Shown here one piece after another: positions 1 through 8,022 of a stretch of 37,439 bases of DNA (its first letter is position 1; every line of letters starts with the position of its first letter). The notes beneath the pieces were generated by a model. It was not told where the DNA came from. It saw nothing but the letters and a program-made list of their open reading frames with translations, and did not search any database. This stretch comes from Sphingomonas montana (GTDB lineage: Bacteria; Pseudomonadota; Alphaproteobacteria; Sphingomonadales; Sphingomonadaceae): the NCBI RefSeq assembly GCF_001956315.1, contig NZ_KV887138.1, positions 1-37,439 on the forward strand. Reading direction: 5' to 3'. Position numbers and translations under genes: made by a program.

Positions 1-1471
1 CCGCCTGGGCCTGCGCCGCCTCCGCCCGTTGCGCCGCGCGTTCGGCGACCCGCGCCAGCCGCGCCAGCCGCGCATCGTCCTTCGCCTCCGCGGCGTCCAG
101 CTTTGCCTGCGCCGCCTGTTCGCGCGCCGCCGCCGCATCCGCCGTAGCCCGTTCGGTCGCGGCCTTCGCGTCCCCGGCCTTTGCCGCCAGCAGCTCGGTC
201 GCGCTCTCGCGGTCGATCGCCGCGTCATATTTGCCGGCATAGGGCGACAGTGAGACGAGCATCGCCCGCTCCCGATCGGTCACCGGGCCGAGCCGCGACC
301 CCGGCGGCGCCACCAGCGTCCGGGCAACCGGGCTGGGTGCGCCGTCGGCCTGCAACATCGATACCAGCGCCTCGCCCACCCTCAGTTCGGTGATCGCGGT
401 CGCGACGTCGACACCGGGGCTTGCGCGGAACGTCTCCGCCGCCGCGCGCACCGCCTTTTGATCGCGCGCCGTGAACGCCCGCAACGCATGCTGCACGCGG
501 TTGCCCAGCTGGCCGGCGACATCGTCCGGCACGTCGATCGGGTTCTGCGTCACGAAATAGACGCCCACCCCCTTCGATCGCACCAGGCGTACGACCTGCT
601 CGATCGTGTCGATCAGCGCCGGCGGCGCAGCATCGAACAACAGGTGCGCTTCGTCGAAGAAGAACACCAGCACCGGCTTTTCCGGGTCGCCGATCTCCGG
701 CAGCGTCTCGAACAGTTCGGACAGCAGCCACAGCAGAAAGGTCGCATACAGCCGCGGGCTCGCCATCAGCCGGTCCGCGGCCAGCACGTTGATATGCCCG
801 CGCCCCGCATCGTCCGTCGCGATCAGATCATGAATATCCAGCGCCGGTTCGCCGAAGAACGAGTCACCGCCCTGCGATTCGAGCTGCAACAATTGCCGCT
901 GGATCGCGCCGACGCTCTGCCGGGTCACGTTGCCGTATCGCACGGTCAAGTCCGCGGCATTTTCGGCGACGTGCGCCAGCATCGACTGCAGATCGCCCAG
1001 GTCGAGCAACAGCATCCCGCCTTCGTCGGCGACCCGGAACGCAATGGCCAGCACGCCCTCCTGTACGGCGTTCAGCCCCATCAGCCGTGCCAGCAGCAGC
1101 GGCCCCATCTCCGATACGGTGGTGCGGACGGGGTGACCCTGCTTGCCGAACAGATCCCAGAACACGACCGCATTGTCGGCATAGCTCCAGTCGGTCATGC
1201 CGATCTCGGCCGCCCGCTCGGCCAGCGCCGCGTGCATCGGCGCGGTGGGCGATCCGGCCATCGCAATCCCGCTCAGGTCGCCCTTCACGTCGGACAGGAA
1301 TACCGGCACCCCGGCGCGCGAAAATTGTTCAGCGATGGTCTGCAGCGTCACCGTCTTGCCGGTGCCCGTAGCACCAGCGATCAACCCATGCCGGTTGGCG
1401 CGCCGCAGGTTCAGGATCTGGCGCGTCCCGTCTTCCGACGCACCGATGACTATGCCGCCGCTTTCGTCCAT
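1..1471 (-). CDS. HerA-like helicase/ATPase, DUF853 (YjgR) family, C-terminus cut by the window edge
   Basis: About 490 codons are visible and the frame is still open at position 1. Walker A GATGTGKT lies at residues 33-40 and a Walker B block (FFFDEAHLLFD) is encoded near 640-680. It is followed by the family-typical stretch VYFVTQNPIDVPDDV and by SPYAGKYDAAIDRES, which marks DUF853 proteins. The visible end is an Ala/Arg/Glu-rich predicted coiled coil. The family is related to the archaeal HerA DNA-translocating ATPase, but the cellular role of the bacterial members is not established. The ATG at 1471 is preceded by AGGGGTGGGA, an acceptable ribosome site. It follows htrA on the same strand after 94 bp that hold a strong hairpin, so it may be transcribed separately. 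Family assignment is firm; function is open. Confidence 0.9.
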   Translation of the reverse strand, partial: MDESGGIVIGASEDGTRQILNLRRANRHGLIAGATGTGKTVTLQTIAEQFSRAGVPVFLSDVKGDLSGIAMAGSPTAPMHAALAERAAEIGMTDWSYADNAVVFWDLFGKQGHPVRTTVSEMGPLLLARLMGLNAVQEGVLAIAFRVADEGGMLLLDLGDLQSMLAHVAENAADLTVRYGNVTRQSVGAIQRQLLQLESQGGDSFFGEPALDIHDLIATDDAGRGHINVLAADRLMASPRLYATFLLWLLSELFETLPEIGDPEKPVLVFFFDEAHLLFDAAPPALIDTIEQVVRLVRSKGVGVYFVTQNPIDVPDDVAGQLGNRVQHALRAFTARDQKAVRAAAETFRASPGVDVATAITELRVGEALVSMLQADGAPSPVARTLVAPPGSRLGPVTDRERAMLVSLSPYAGKYDAAIDRESATELLAAKAGDAKAATERATADAAAAREQAAQAKLDAAEAKDDARLARLARVAERAAQRAEAAQAQA

Positions 1472-1520
1472 TCCCACCCCTGTCTCACTCGCTGCGTCCC
1501 GTCTTCCGGCACGGTCGGGG

Positions 1521-1559
1521 CGGGCCATCGTCGCGCACGGCCGCGCGATCGATGGCCCG
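1521..1559 (-). terminator. Strong hairpin just downstream of htrA
   Basis: Arms CGGGCCATCG (1521-1530) and CGATGGCCCG (1550-1559) pair perfectly and continue into TCGCGC/GCGCGA, giving about 16 pairs with one bulged base. It starts 7 bp after the htrA stop. No T-run follows on either strand, so it may be an mRNA 3' stabiliser or weak terminator rather than a classical intrinsic terminator. Confidence 0.5.
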
Positions 1560-1565
1560 GCGGCC

Positions 1566-3146
1566 CTACTTCTTGGCCAGTTCGACGCCCAGGTAACGCG
1601 GCGGCGTCGCTTGCCGCTGGACGAGCATCAGGACACTCGGCCGGCCGGCCGCCTTTGCCGCGGCGACCGCGGCGATCACTTCCTGGATGGTCGTCGTCGG
1701 GCGCTGGTTGATCGACAGGATCACGTCGCCGCGCGCCAGCCCCTGCGACGCGGCGTTGCTCGACGGATCGACCGCAGAGATCACGACGCCACGAACACCC
1801 GTCGGCAGGCCGATCGAACGGCCGATCTCGGGTGTCAGCGTCTGCAGGCTGAGGCCAAGCGATGCACGCGTCGGCTGCACCTGCTGCGGCGTCGACGGAT
1901 CGGCATCGTCCGGCTCGTCCAGCCCCTGCCCGCCGCCCGTGTTCAGCTGGTCTTCCGGCGGACGTTCGCCCACCACGGCGGTCACCGTCTGGCGGCGGCC
2001 ATCGCGGATCAGCTCGATCGGCACGCGACTGCCGATCGGCAAATTGGCGACCGTATAGCTCAGCGTGCTGTCCGGCGTGATGTCTGTCCCGCCAATCTTC
2101 ACGACCACATCGCCCTGCCGGATGCCGGCCCGCGCCGCGGCATAGCCCGGCTCGACCGACCGGATCAGCTCGCCGACATTCTTCGGCAGGCCAAGCGACT
2201 CGGCGATATTGTCGTCGATCGGCTGGATGCCGACACCCAAATAGCCGCGCTTTACCCGTTGGCCGGCGCGCAGCGCGTCGATGACGGGCTTGGCTTCCTC
2301 CGCCGGAATGGCGAAGCCGATGCCGACATTGCCGCCGGTCGGCGAGTAGATGGCGGTGTTGATGCCAATGACGTTGCCGTTCAGGTCGAACATCGGGCCG
2401 CCGGAATTGCCCTGGTTGATCGATGCATCGGTCTGGATGTAGCGGTCGTTTGCCCCGCCGCCGTTGATCCCGCGGTGCAGGGCGGACACGATGCCTGCCG
2501 TCACGGTCGACCCCAGACCGAACGGGTTGCCGATCGCCACGACCCAGTCGCCGATCCGCGCCCGCGTCGAATCACCGAACTGCACGAAGGGCAAGCCGCG
2601 CGCCTCGATTTTCAACACCGCCAGATCGGAATTGACGTCCCGGCCGATGACCTTGGCGACATATTCCTTCCGGTCGGGCAACGTTACGGTAATCGACGAC
2701 ACGACCGACGTCGTGCCCTGGCCCGCCGCGTCGCGCCCCCCGGAAATCACATGGTTGTTAGTGACGATGTATCCGTCGGCGGAAATGATGAAGCCGGATC
2801 CGAGCGACGTCGCCTCGCGCGTCTGCGGACGCCCGCCCTGGCCGGGTGCGCCGCCCTGACCACCAAATTGCTTGAAGAAATCCTCGAACGGGCTACCCGC
2901 AAACGGGTTCGCCTGCTGCCCGCCGCGCAACGACACCTGCTGCGTCGTGGAGATGTTGACGACCGCCGGCTGCAATTTCGCTGCCAGATCGGCAAAGCTC
3001 ATCGGTGCACCGGCACGCGGTGCCATCGCCGGCACGGTTCCGGGGGCATTCTGCGCCACTTGCGCGCCGAGCGGCTGGTTGACGACGAGGGTGGCCGTAG
3101 CACCGCCGGCAAGCATGGCAGCGGTGATGGCATAAGCGTAACGCAC
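1566..3146 (-). CDS. htrA: Do-family periplasmic serine endoprotease (DegP/DegQ/HtrA-like)
   Basis: A 526-residue S1C protease with an N-terminal signal/anchor segment (RYAYAITAAMLAGGATATLVV), a trypsin-like domain and two PDZ domains (about 300-390 and 425-510). The triad is visible as His132 (TNNHVI), Asp174 (NSDLAVLKI) and Ser248 (GNSGGP). A Gly/Gln-rich linker, as in the LA loop of Do proteases, lies at about 74-108. I chose the GTG at 3146 because a strong AGGAGGA site lies 8 nt upstream; an in-frame GTG at 3188 would add 14 residues in front of the signal segment and would put that ribosome site inside the gene. It degrades or refolds misfolded envelope proteins. It lies 124 bp after hflC, as in many proteobacteria, so hflK-hflC-htrA probably form one envelope quality-control operon. 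DegP versus DegQ cannot be decided from sequence. Confidence 0.94.
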   Translation of the reverse strand: MRYAYAITAAMLAGGATATLVVNQPLGAQVAQNAPGTVPAMAPRAGAPMSFADLAAKLQPAVVNISTTQQVSLRGGQQANPFAGSPFEDFFKQFGGQGGAPGQGGRPQTREATSLGSGFIISADGYIVTNNHVISGGRDAAGQGTTSVVSSITVTLPDRKEYVAKVIGRDVNSDLAVLKIEARGLPFVQFGDSTRARIGDWVVAIGNPFGLGSTVTAGIVSALHRGINGGGANDRYIQTDASINQGNSGGPMFDLNGNVIGINTAIYSPTGGNVGIGFAIPAEEAKPVIDALRAGQRVKRGYLGVGIQPIDDNIAESLGLPKNVGELIRSVEPGYAAARAGIRQGDVVVKIGGTDITPDSTLSYTVANLPIGSRVPIELIRDGRRQTVTAVVGERPPEDQLNTGGGQGLDEPDDADPSTPQQVQPTRASLGLSLQTLTPEIGRSIGLPTGVRGVVISAVDPSSNAASQGLARGDVILSINQRPTTTIQEVIAAVAAAKAAGRPSVLMLVQRQATPPRYLGVELAKK

Positions 3147-3270
3147 GATCGATATCCTCCTCAGGGAGTCAGTTCCGCCCTTGGGCACCGGCGGTCAGCT
3201 TTTGGCTGCCGTGTCCCGGCTGAACGGTGATTGAACGACGGACCGTCGGTTACGGTCCGCTTCGGCAGGA

Positions 3271-4143
3271 TCAGGGCCGCCGGCCCCGGAACTGTCGGAG
3301 ATACTCGTTCTCGGGCGACAGTACCATCGCCGTCCCGCCGGTCGCCTGCGTCCCGTCGGTCCCGAAGGTATGGCGGTAGGACTGCATGGCACGGTAGAAG
3401 TCATAGAAGTCCGCGTCCCGGTTGAACGAATTGGCGTAGACGCGCGATGCGTCGGCATCGGCCTGCGCGGTGATGAGCTGCGCCTGCTTCTGCCCTTCCG
3501 CACGGATCGACCGGGCTTCCTGCTCGCGCGCGGACCGCATGCGCAGATAGGCGCTTTCCAGCGGCGTCCCGTCGGGCAGGTCCGCCCGCTTGATCCGGAC
3601 ATCGACGATCTCGGCGCCATATTGCGCGGCAACGATATTCAGTCGCGCCTGGATATTATCCATGAGCTGGCCGCGTTCCGGGCTGAGCAGCGCGACGAAA
3701 GACCGCCGCCCCAGCTCGTTGCGCAGCGACGAGGCCAGGATCGGGCGCAAGGCGTCCGACACACGCTTCTCGTCGCCGCGCGCGCGCAGGTACATCCGCA
3801 ACGGATCGACGATCCGGTACCGCGCGAACGCATCCACCTCCAGCCGCAGCTGGTCGGTCGACAGCACCGACTGCCGCGGCATGTCGAAATCGAGCACGCG
3901 CTTGTCGATCCAGACGATCTGTTCGATGAACGGCCAGCGCGCAACGAGCCCCGCCCCCGTCTGCCCGAACGGCCGGCCCGGAACATAGCCGTTGATCACA
4001 CGGTTCGGCTTGCCCAGCCGTACGACCAGTCCCTGCCGCGTCTCCGGCACGACGGCGAAGACCGACGCCGCGAAGATCACGGCCAGTACAAGCGCAACGG
4101 CCCAGCTGATCGGGTTGCGGAATGCGGTTGCGAACGGGTTCAC
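3271..4143 (-). CDS. hflC: HflC, SPFH-domain membrane protease modulator
   Basis: A 290-residue protein with one N-terminal membrane segment (about residues 12-32) followed by an SPFH/band 7 domain. Typical HflC stretches are VVPETRQGLVVRLGKPNRV, DKRVLDFDMPRQSVLSTDQLRLEVDAFARYRI and the charged helical region AREQEARSIRAEGQKQAQLITAQADAD split over about 205-230. HflC pairs with HflK into a large periplasm-facing ring that encloses and restrains the FtsH protease. The GTG start at 4143 overlaps the hflK TGA stop (GTGA, 4 nt), which indicates translational coupling and matched stoichiometry. The length is usual for the family. Identification is secure. Confidence 0.95.
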   Translation of the reverse strand: MNPFATAFRNPISWAVALVLAVIFAASVFAVVPETRQGLVVRLGKPNRVINGYVPGRPFGQTGAGLVARWPFIEQIVWIDKRVLDFDMPRQSVLSTDQLRLEVDAFARYRIVDPLRMYLRARGDEKRVSDALRPILASSLRNELGRRSFVALLSPERGQLMDNIQARLNIVAAQYGAEIVDVRIKRADLPDGTPLESAYLRMRSAREQEARSIRAEGQKQAQLITAQADADASRVYANSFNRDADFYDFYRAMQSYRHTFGTDGTQATGGTAMVLSPENEYLRQFRGRRP

Positions 4144-5363
4144 TGTGCGGCCCCTTCCTGCACGGCGGGTGCCGCCGGCGCGGCGGGCGTGGCCGGCGGC
4201 GCGGCGGCGCGCGGCAACTGGTTCAGCGGCAGGTAGGATGTCACGCCGGGCGTCTCGACCACCGTCTTGTCGGTTTTCGCCAACACGTCCTCCATCGTCT
4301 CATAATACATGCGCTTGCGCGTCACTTCCGGGGCCAGCCGGTACTGGTCGTACACCTTGTCGAACGCGGCAGCCTCACCCTGCGCCTTCGCGGTCAGCTG
4401 CAGGGCGTAGGCGCGCGCATTGTTGAGGTAGCTTTGCACCTCCTGCTGCGCGGCCGACACATCCTTGAACGCCGCCACAACCGCCGCGGGTGGATCCGCC
4501 TGCTTGATCGCGACACCCTGGATCAGCACGCCGGCGCGGTAGCTGTCCAGGATCGTCTGAATACGCTGCTGCACGCGCCCTTCGATCTGGCTGCGCTGCG
4601 CCCCGATCGCATCGTTCAGCGACACGCGGGCGATCTCCGCCCGCATCGCGCTTTCGGCGACCTCGCGGATCGTGTCGTCGGGATCGGCCAGTTCGAACAG
4701 GTACAGTTCCGGATCGCGGATGTTCCAGCGGACCGAATAGGCCAGGTCGATGATGTTCTGGTCGCCCGTCACCATCAGGTTCTGCGCGCCGCCCGCGGCC
4801 GCACCGCTGGTGTCGGACGCATCGATGTTGATCTCGCGGATCTCATCGACCGAAACCTTCGTCACCCGGTCGATCGGTGCCGGCAGCGTCAGTCCGACAC
4901 CCGGCGACATCGTCGTCACATATTTGCCGAACCGCGTAACGACCCCGCGCTGCTGCGCGCCCACCTGGTGGAACGACGTCATGACAACCCATAGCGCCAC
5001 GAAGCCGGCGGCCAGCCATGCCCAGGTCTTGCGTCCCTGCGGCGTCGGCAGGCCGTTGTTCAAACCCTGCCGCCCGCGGCGCAACAGTTCGTCGAGTGCG
5101 GTTGGCCCGTTCGGTCCCTTGCCGCCATTGCCACCGCCGCCGCCCGACGGGCGTTTGCGCGGGGGCTGATCCCACGGGTTGCGCGGCCCGAGGCCGCCGT
5201 CGCCACCGCCGCCCTTGCCGCCTTCGCCGCCCCCCTTGCCACCGCCCGAACCGGAGCCTCCAGAGCCTCCGTTCGCGCCGCCGGACCCGCCCCCCCAGGG
5301 GCCGCCGCCGGCTTCGTTCAAAAGGCTGCGCCCGGGTGTCTGTCCGCCTATGGTCTCGCTCAT
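4140..5363 (-). CDS. hflK: HflK, SPFH-domain membrane protease modulator
   Basis: A 407-residue protein. A very glycine-rich N-terminus (about residues 19-86) precedes a single membrane segment (about 114-130, WAWLAAGFVALWVVMTS) and the SPFH domain, which starts HQVGAQQRGVVTRFGKY as in other HflK proteins. The extended helical part includes AQQEVQSYLNNARAYALQLTAKAQGEA. It forms the HflKC complex that regulates FtsH. I placed the start at MSETIGG (5363); the frame stays open upstream to 5582, but that extension runs antisense through mrp and has no family similarity. The gene faces mrp across a gap of about 60 bp. The Gly-rich cytoplasmic tail is longer and less interrupted than in Escherichia coli HflK and is probably disordered. 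Confidence 0.95.
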   Translation of the reverse strand: MSETIGGQTPGRSLLNEAGGGPWGGGSGGANGGSGGSGSGGGKGGGEGGKGGGGDGGLGPRNPWDQPPRKRPSGGGGGNGGKGPNGPTALDELLRRGRQGLNNGLPTPQGRKTWAWLAAGFVALWVVMTSFHQVGAQQRGVVTRFGKYVTTMSPGVGLTLPAPIDRVTKVSVDEIREINIDASDTSGAAAGGAQNLMVTGDQNIIDLAYSVRWNIRDPELYLFELADPDDTIREVAESAMRAEIARVSLNDAIGAQRSQIEGRVQQRIQTILDSYRAGVLIQGVAIKQADPPAAVVAAFKDVSAAQQEVQSYLNNARAYALQLTAKAQGEAAAFDKVYDQYRLAPEVTRKRMYYETMEDVLAKTDKTVVETPGVTSYLPLNQLPRAAAPPATPAAPAAPAVQEGAAQ

Positions 5364-5421
5364 CCATTCTTTATAAGATGCCGGCCCGGGAAAAACAGTG
5401 GCAAGCCTGTCTTTCGACCCT

Positions 5422-6456
5422 ATGTCCCGCCGCATGCAGTCTCCCCCGGATCCGATCGCCCGTCTCGCCGCCGCACTGGACGCGATCGCAGACCCCGCCT
5501 CGGGCACGGGACTGGTCGCCGCGGGTCGCGCCGCCGCTCCGCGCCTGACCGGCACGACCGCCAGCGTGATCCTCGATGTCACCGGCTATGCCGACGCGGA
5601 CCGCGACACCGTCGATGCCGCGATCCGCGCCGCGCTGCTGGCGGTGCCGGGCGTCGACACGGTCCGGATCGCGCAGACCGCGGAAAAGACGGTCCGCCGG
5701 ATCGTCGCGATCGGCAGCGGCAAGGGCGGCGTGGGCAAGTCCACGCTGTCCGCCAACATCGCCGTCGCACTGGCCCGACGCGGGGTGAAGGTCGGGCTGG
5801 TCGATGCCGACATCTACGGCCCGTCGCAGCCGCGGCTGATGCACGCCGCGGACGTGAAGGCGACCGCGCACGACAAGCGGCTGATCCCGATCATGACCGA
5901 CTACGGCGTCCCGATGCTTTCGATGGGGCAGATGGTGGACGAGGGTCGCGCCATCGCTTGGCGCGGACCGATGGTCGGCGGCGCGCTGGGCCAGCTGATC
6001 GACGCCGACTGGGGCGACACGGAAATCCTGATTCTCGATCTGCCGCCCGGCACCGGGGACGTCCAGCTCAGCATGATCGCCAAGCACAAGCCGGTCGGCG
6101 CGGTCATCGTATCGACGCCGCAGGATCTGGCGCTGATCGACGCCACTCGCGCGATCGACCTGTTCCGCCAGGCATCGGTGCCGCTGATCGGGCTGGTCGA
6201 AAACATGGCCGGCTATATCTGCCCACATTGCGGCGAGGGGTCGGACCCGTTCGGCCGCGGCGGGGCGGAGGCGGCCGCGGCGGCGCTTGCGATCCCGTTC
6301 CTCGGCCGGGTCCCGCTCGACATCGCGATCCGCACCGCGTCCGACGCCGGCACCCCGCCCGCGGCCGGCGATGGCCCCGAAGCGGCGGCGTTCCTGAAGA
6401 TCGCGGACGGAATCGCGGACTGGCTGTCCCCCGCGCAACCCGCTACGATCAGCTGA
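5422..6456 (+). CDS. apbC: Mrp/ApbC-family P-loop ATPase, Fe-S cluster carrier
   Basis: A protein of about 344 residues with an N-terminal MIP18/DUF59-like domain (about 10-90) and a deviant-Walker P-loop ATPase domain. The signature KGGVGKS is at 101-107, switch-type segment DLPPGTGD follows, and the cluster-binding CPHC (Cys267, Cys270) lies in ENMAGYICPHCGEG. Mrp/ApbC/Nbp35 proteins bind and transfer [4Fe-4S] clusters to apoproteins in the cytoplasm. The start is uncertain: a GTG at 5398 with GGGAA upstream, ATG 5422 and ATG 5434 are all in frame and all precede the conserved part. It is divergent from hflK; a TATAAG at 5372-5377 could serve as a -10 element. The SUF-type cysteine desulfurases at the right end of the window would supply the same Fe-S pathway. 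Confidence 0.95.
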   Translation: MSRRMQSPPDPIARLAAALDAIADPASGTGLVAAGRAAAPRLTGTTASVILDVTGYADADRDTVDAAIRAALLAVPGVDTVRIAQTAEKTVRRIVAIGSGKGGVGKSTLSANIAVALARRGVKVGLVDADIYGPSQPRLMHAADVKATAHDKRLIPIMTDYGVPMLSMGQMVDEGRAIAWRGPMVGGALGQLIDADWGDTEILILDLPPGTGDVQLSMIAKHKPVGAVIVSTPQDLALIDATRAIDLFRQASVPLIGLVENMAGYICPHCGEGSDPFGRGGAEAAAAALAIPFLGRVPLDIAIRTASDAGTPPAAGDGPEAAAFLKIADGIADWLSPAQPATIS

Positions 6457-6470
6457 TAGGGAGAGAAGCA

Positions 6471-6908
6471 ATGCCGCTGACGTCGGACGAAGACATCGCC
6501 ACACTGTTGCGCGAGACCCGGACGATCGCGATGATCGGCGCATCGGACCGTCCCGATCGGCCGAGCTACGGCGTCGGCCAGTATCTGACGCACCACGGCT
6601 ACCGCGTGATCCCGGTCAACCCGCAGATCACCGGCGAGCATGTCCACGGCGAATATGTCTGGCGCGAACTGGCGCAGATCGGCGAACCTATCGACATGGT
6701 CGATATCTTTCGCCGATCCGCCGATGCCGGCGCTGCGATCGATCAGGCCATCGCCGCGGGCGCAAAGTCCGTCTGGCTGCAACTCGGCGTCCATGACGAC
6801 GCCGGCGTCGCCCGCGCGGAGGCGGCGGGCCTCAAGGTCGTGGTCGATCGCTGCCCGAAGATTGAAATAGCCCGTCTGGGCCTGCCGCCGGTGGGGGAGC
6901 GGTCCTGA
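6471..6908 (+). CDS. CoA-binding domain protein (YccU-like)
   Basis: A 145-residue single-domain protein with a Rossmann-type CoA-binding fold. The N-terminal region RTIAMIGASDRPDRPSYGV contains the nucleotide-binding glycine loop, followed by YRVIPVNPQITGEHVHGE and by IDMVDIFRRSADAG, both typical of the CoA_binding_2 family related to the alpha subunit of succinyl-CoA synthetase. The C-terminus has the family-typical VVDRCPKIE. The ATG at 6471 is preceded by a good site (GGGAGAGAAG), 14 bp after the mrp stop, so the two are probably co-transcribed. No reaction has been established for these small stand-alone proteins, although ligand binding is supported by structures of relatives. Family identity is secure, role unknown. 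Confidence 0.9.
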   Translation: MPLTSDEDIATLLRETRTIAMIGASDRPDRPSYGVGQYLTHHGYRVIPVNPQITGEHVHGEYVWRELAQIGEPIDMVDIFRRSADAGAAIDQAIAAGAKSVWLQLGVHDDAGVARAEAAGLKVVVDRCPKIEIARLGLPPVGERS

Positions 6909-6957
6909 TAAAACGCACCGGCACTCCGTTCAAAACCCGATGATTCAAACTAAACCG

Positions 6958-7060
6958 CCCATCCCGAGCGAAGTCGAGGGACCCGTCGAGCGCAGCCGAG
7001 ACGGCCAACAGTGCACCTCGACTACGCTCGTGGGCGCGTGCCGCGACTACGCTCGGCATG
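6958..7060. repeat. Interspersed element with CGAGCGAAGTCGAGG-type inverted copies
   Basis: The gap 6909-7242 holds no credible gene. CGAGCGAAGTCGAGG (6965-6979) is matched in inverted orientation by CCTCGACTACGCTCG (7016-7030, one mismatch), and a third related copy follows at about 7043-7056. This is the appearance of the short intergenic repeats widespread in sphingomonad genomes. Confidence 0.6.
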
Positions 7061-7106
7061 GACGCGCTTGGAACACGATCGCATGAACTGGATGCACGTG
7101 ACCCAA

Positions 7107-7172
7107 CCCCGTTTGGTTCGAGCCTGTCGAGAACTCAGCGCTGGGTTCTCGACTGGCTTGAACCAAACGGGG
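7107..7172. repeat. 66-bp near-perfect palindrome
   Basis: Outer arms CCCCGTTTGGTTC (7107-7119) and GAACCAAACGGGG (7160-7172) pair over 13 bp. The stem then continues through GAGCC/GGCTT and TCGAGAAC/GTTCTCGA around a short centre. It sits between the convergent ends of the CoA-binding gene and the phosphatase gene, so it could act as a bidirectional transcription barrier. A related core is found at 28636-28694. Confidence 0.75.
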
Positions 7173-7242
7173 GCAGGAAGCCTATCAAACCCTTTGCCGC
7201 GGTAGCAGCCCCGCAGTAGCGATCACCCGGACCGCCAACGCC

Positions 7243-8022
7243 CTACCGAACCGCCGCCGCCACCGCCCGATCCCGCAACCGCGCGGTCGCCGCGGCATGA
7301 ATACCCGGTGCTGCCGCGATGCAGCCGAACGCCTCCCCCTTGGTGGAATTGTACCGCAGCGGATCGCCAAACCCGTCGGTCACCACCGCGCCCGCCTCCT
7401 GCGCGATCAGCGCCGCTGCCGCGATATCCCATTCATGGCCCCAACGCAGCGTCGCGACGAGGTCCGCTTCGTCCGCCGCCACCATCGCGATCCGGAGCGC
7501 GATCGAATTGGGCTTGTCGACCAGGGTCAGGTCGCGGTCCGCACGCGGCAGGGCGTCCGCCGGCGTTCGCGCGCCGGGTAGCGCCACCCGGTCGCCCGCG
7601 CGCAGCGGCACGCCGTTGCGCGTCGCGCCCTGCCCCCGCGCCGCCGCCCAGCGTTCGCCCCGCACCGGCGCATCCAGCACGCCTAAAATCACGGTGCCAC
7701 CCTCCACAAGCGCGATCGACACCGACCAGCCCGCCCGGCCGCGGATATAGTCACGCGTCCCGTCGATCGGATCGACCACCCAGGTACGGACTCCCATCAG
7801 CCGCTCGGCATTGTCGACTGTCTCCTCGGACAACCAGCCCGCCTCCGGGTCGATCGCCGCCAGCCGCGCGCGGATCATCGCGTCGACCGCCAGATCCACC
7901 TCGCACACCGGATGGCCCGGTTCCTTTTCCCAGCGGCGATAGCCGCCGCCGAAACTGGCCATCGCGACCCGTCCGGCATCCGCCGCGACGTCGGCCACCG
8001 CGGCAAGCAGGCGATCAGGCAC
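7243..8022 (-). CDS. Inositol monophosphatase family protein (CysQ/SuhB-like)
   Basis: A 259-residue member of the Mg-dependent, lithium-sensitive phosphatase superfamily. Metal-binding motifs are present: LSEET (Glu66, Glu67), WVVDPIDGT (Asp84, Asp87) and WGHEWDIAAAALIAQEAGA (Asp199). Substrate could be inositol phosphates or 3'-phosphoadenosine 5'-phosphate; the loop features seen here resemble the 3'(2'),5'-bisphosphate nucleotidase (CysQ) branch, but sequence inspection cannot settle it. The GTG at 8022 lies inside the end of pmbA, overlapping by 8 nt, so the two are translationally coupled. Convergent downstream with the repeat-filled gap. Superfamily assignment is firm, substrate not. 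Confidence 0.9.
   Translation of the reverse strand: MPDRLLAAVADVAADAGRVAMASFGGGYRRWEKEPGHPVCEVDLAVDAMIRARLAAIDPEAGWLSEETVDNAERLMGVRTWVVDPIDGTRDYIRGRAGWSVSIALVEGGTVILGVLDAPVRGERWAAARGQGATRNGVPLRAGDRVALPGARTPADALPRADRDLTLVDKPNSIALRIAMVAADEADLVATLRWGHEWDIAAAALIAQEAGAVVTDGFGDPLRYNSTKGEAFGCIAAAPGIHAAATARLRDRAVAAAVR

Noticed and set aside
1197-3230. Plus-strand open frame of 677 codons opposite htrA
   Set aside because: Shadow of the protease gene on the minus strand, which has a complete triad and PDZ domains.
5179-5376. Proline-rich plus-strand open frame opposite the HflK glycine tract
   Set aside because: It is simply the complement of the Gly-rich codons of HflK.
5364-5582. N-terminal extension of HflK by 73 residues
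   Set aside because: It would run antisense through the start of mrp, has no family similarity, and a normal HflK start exists at 5363.
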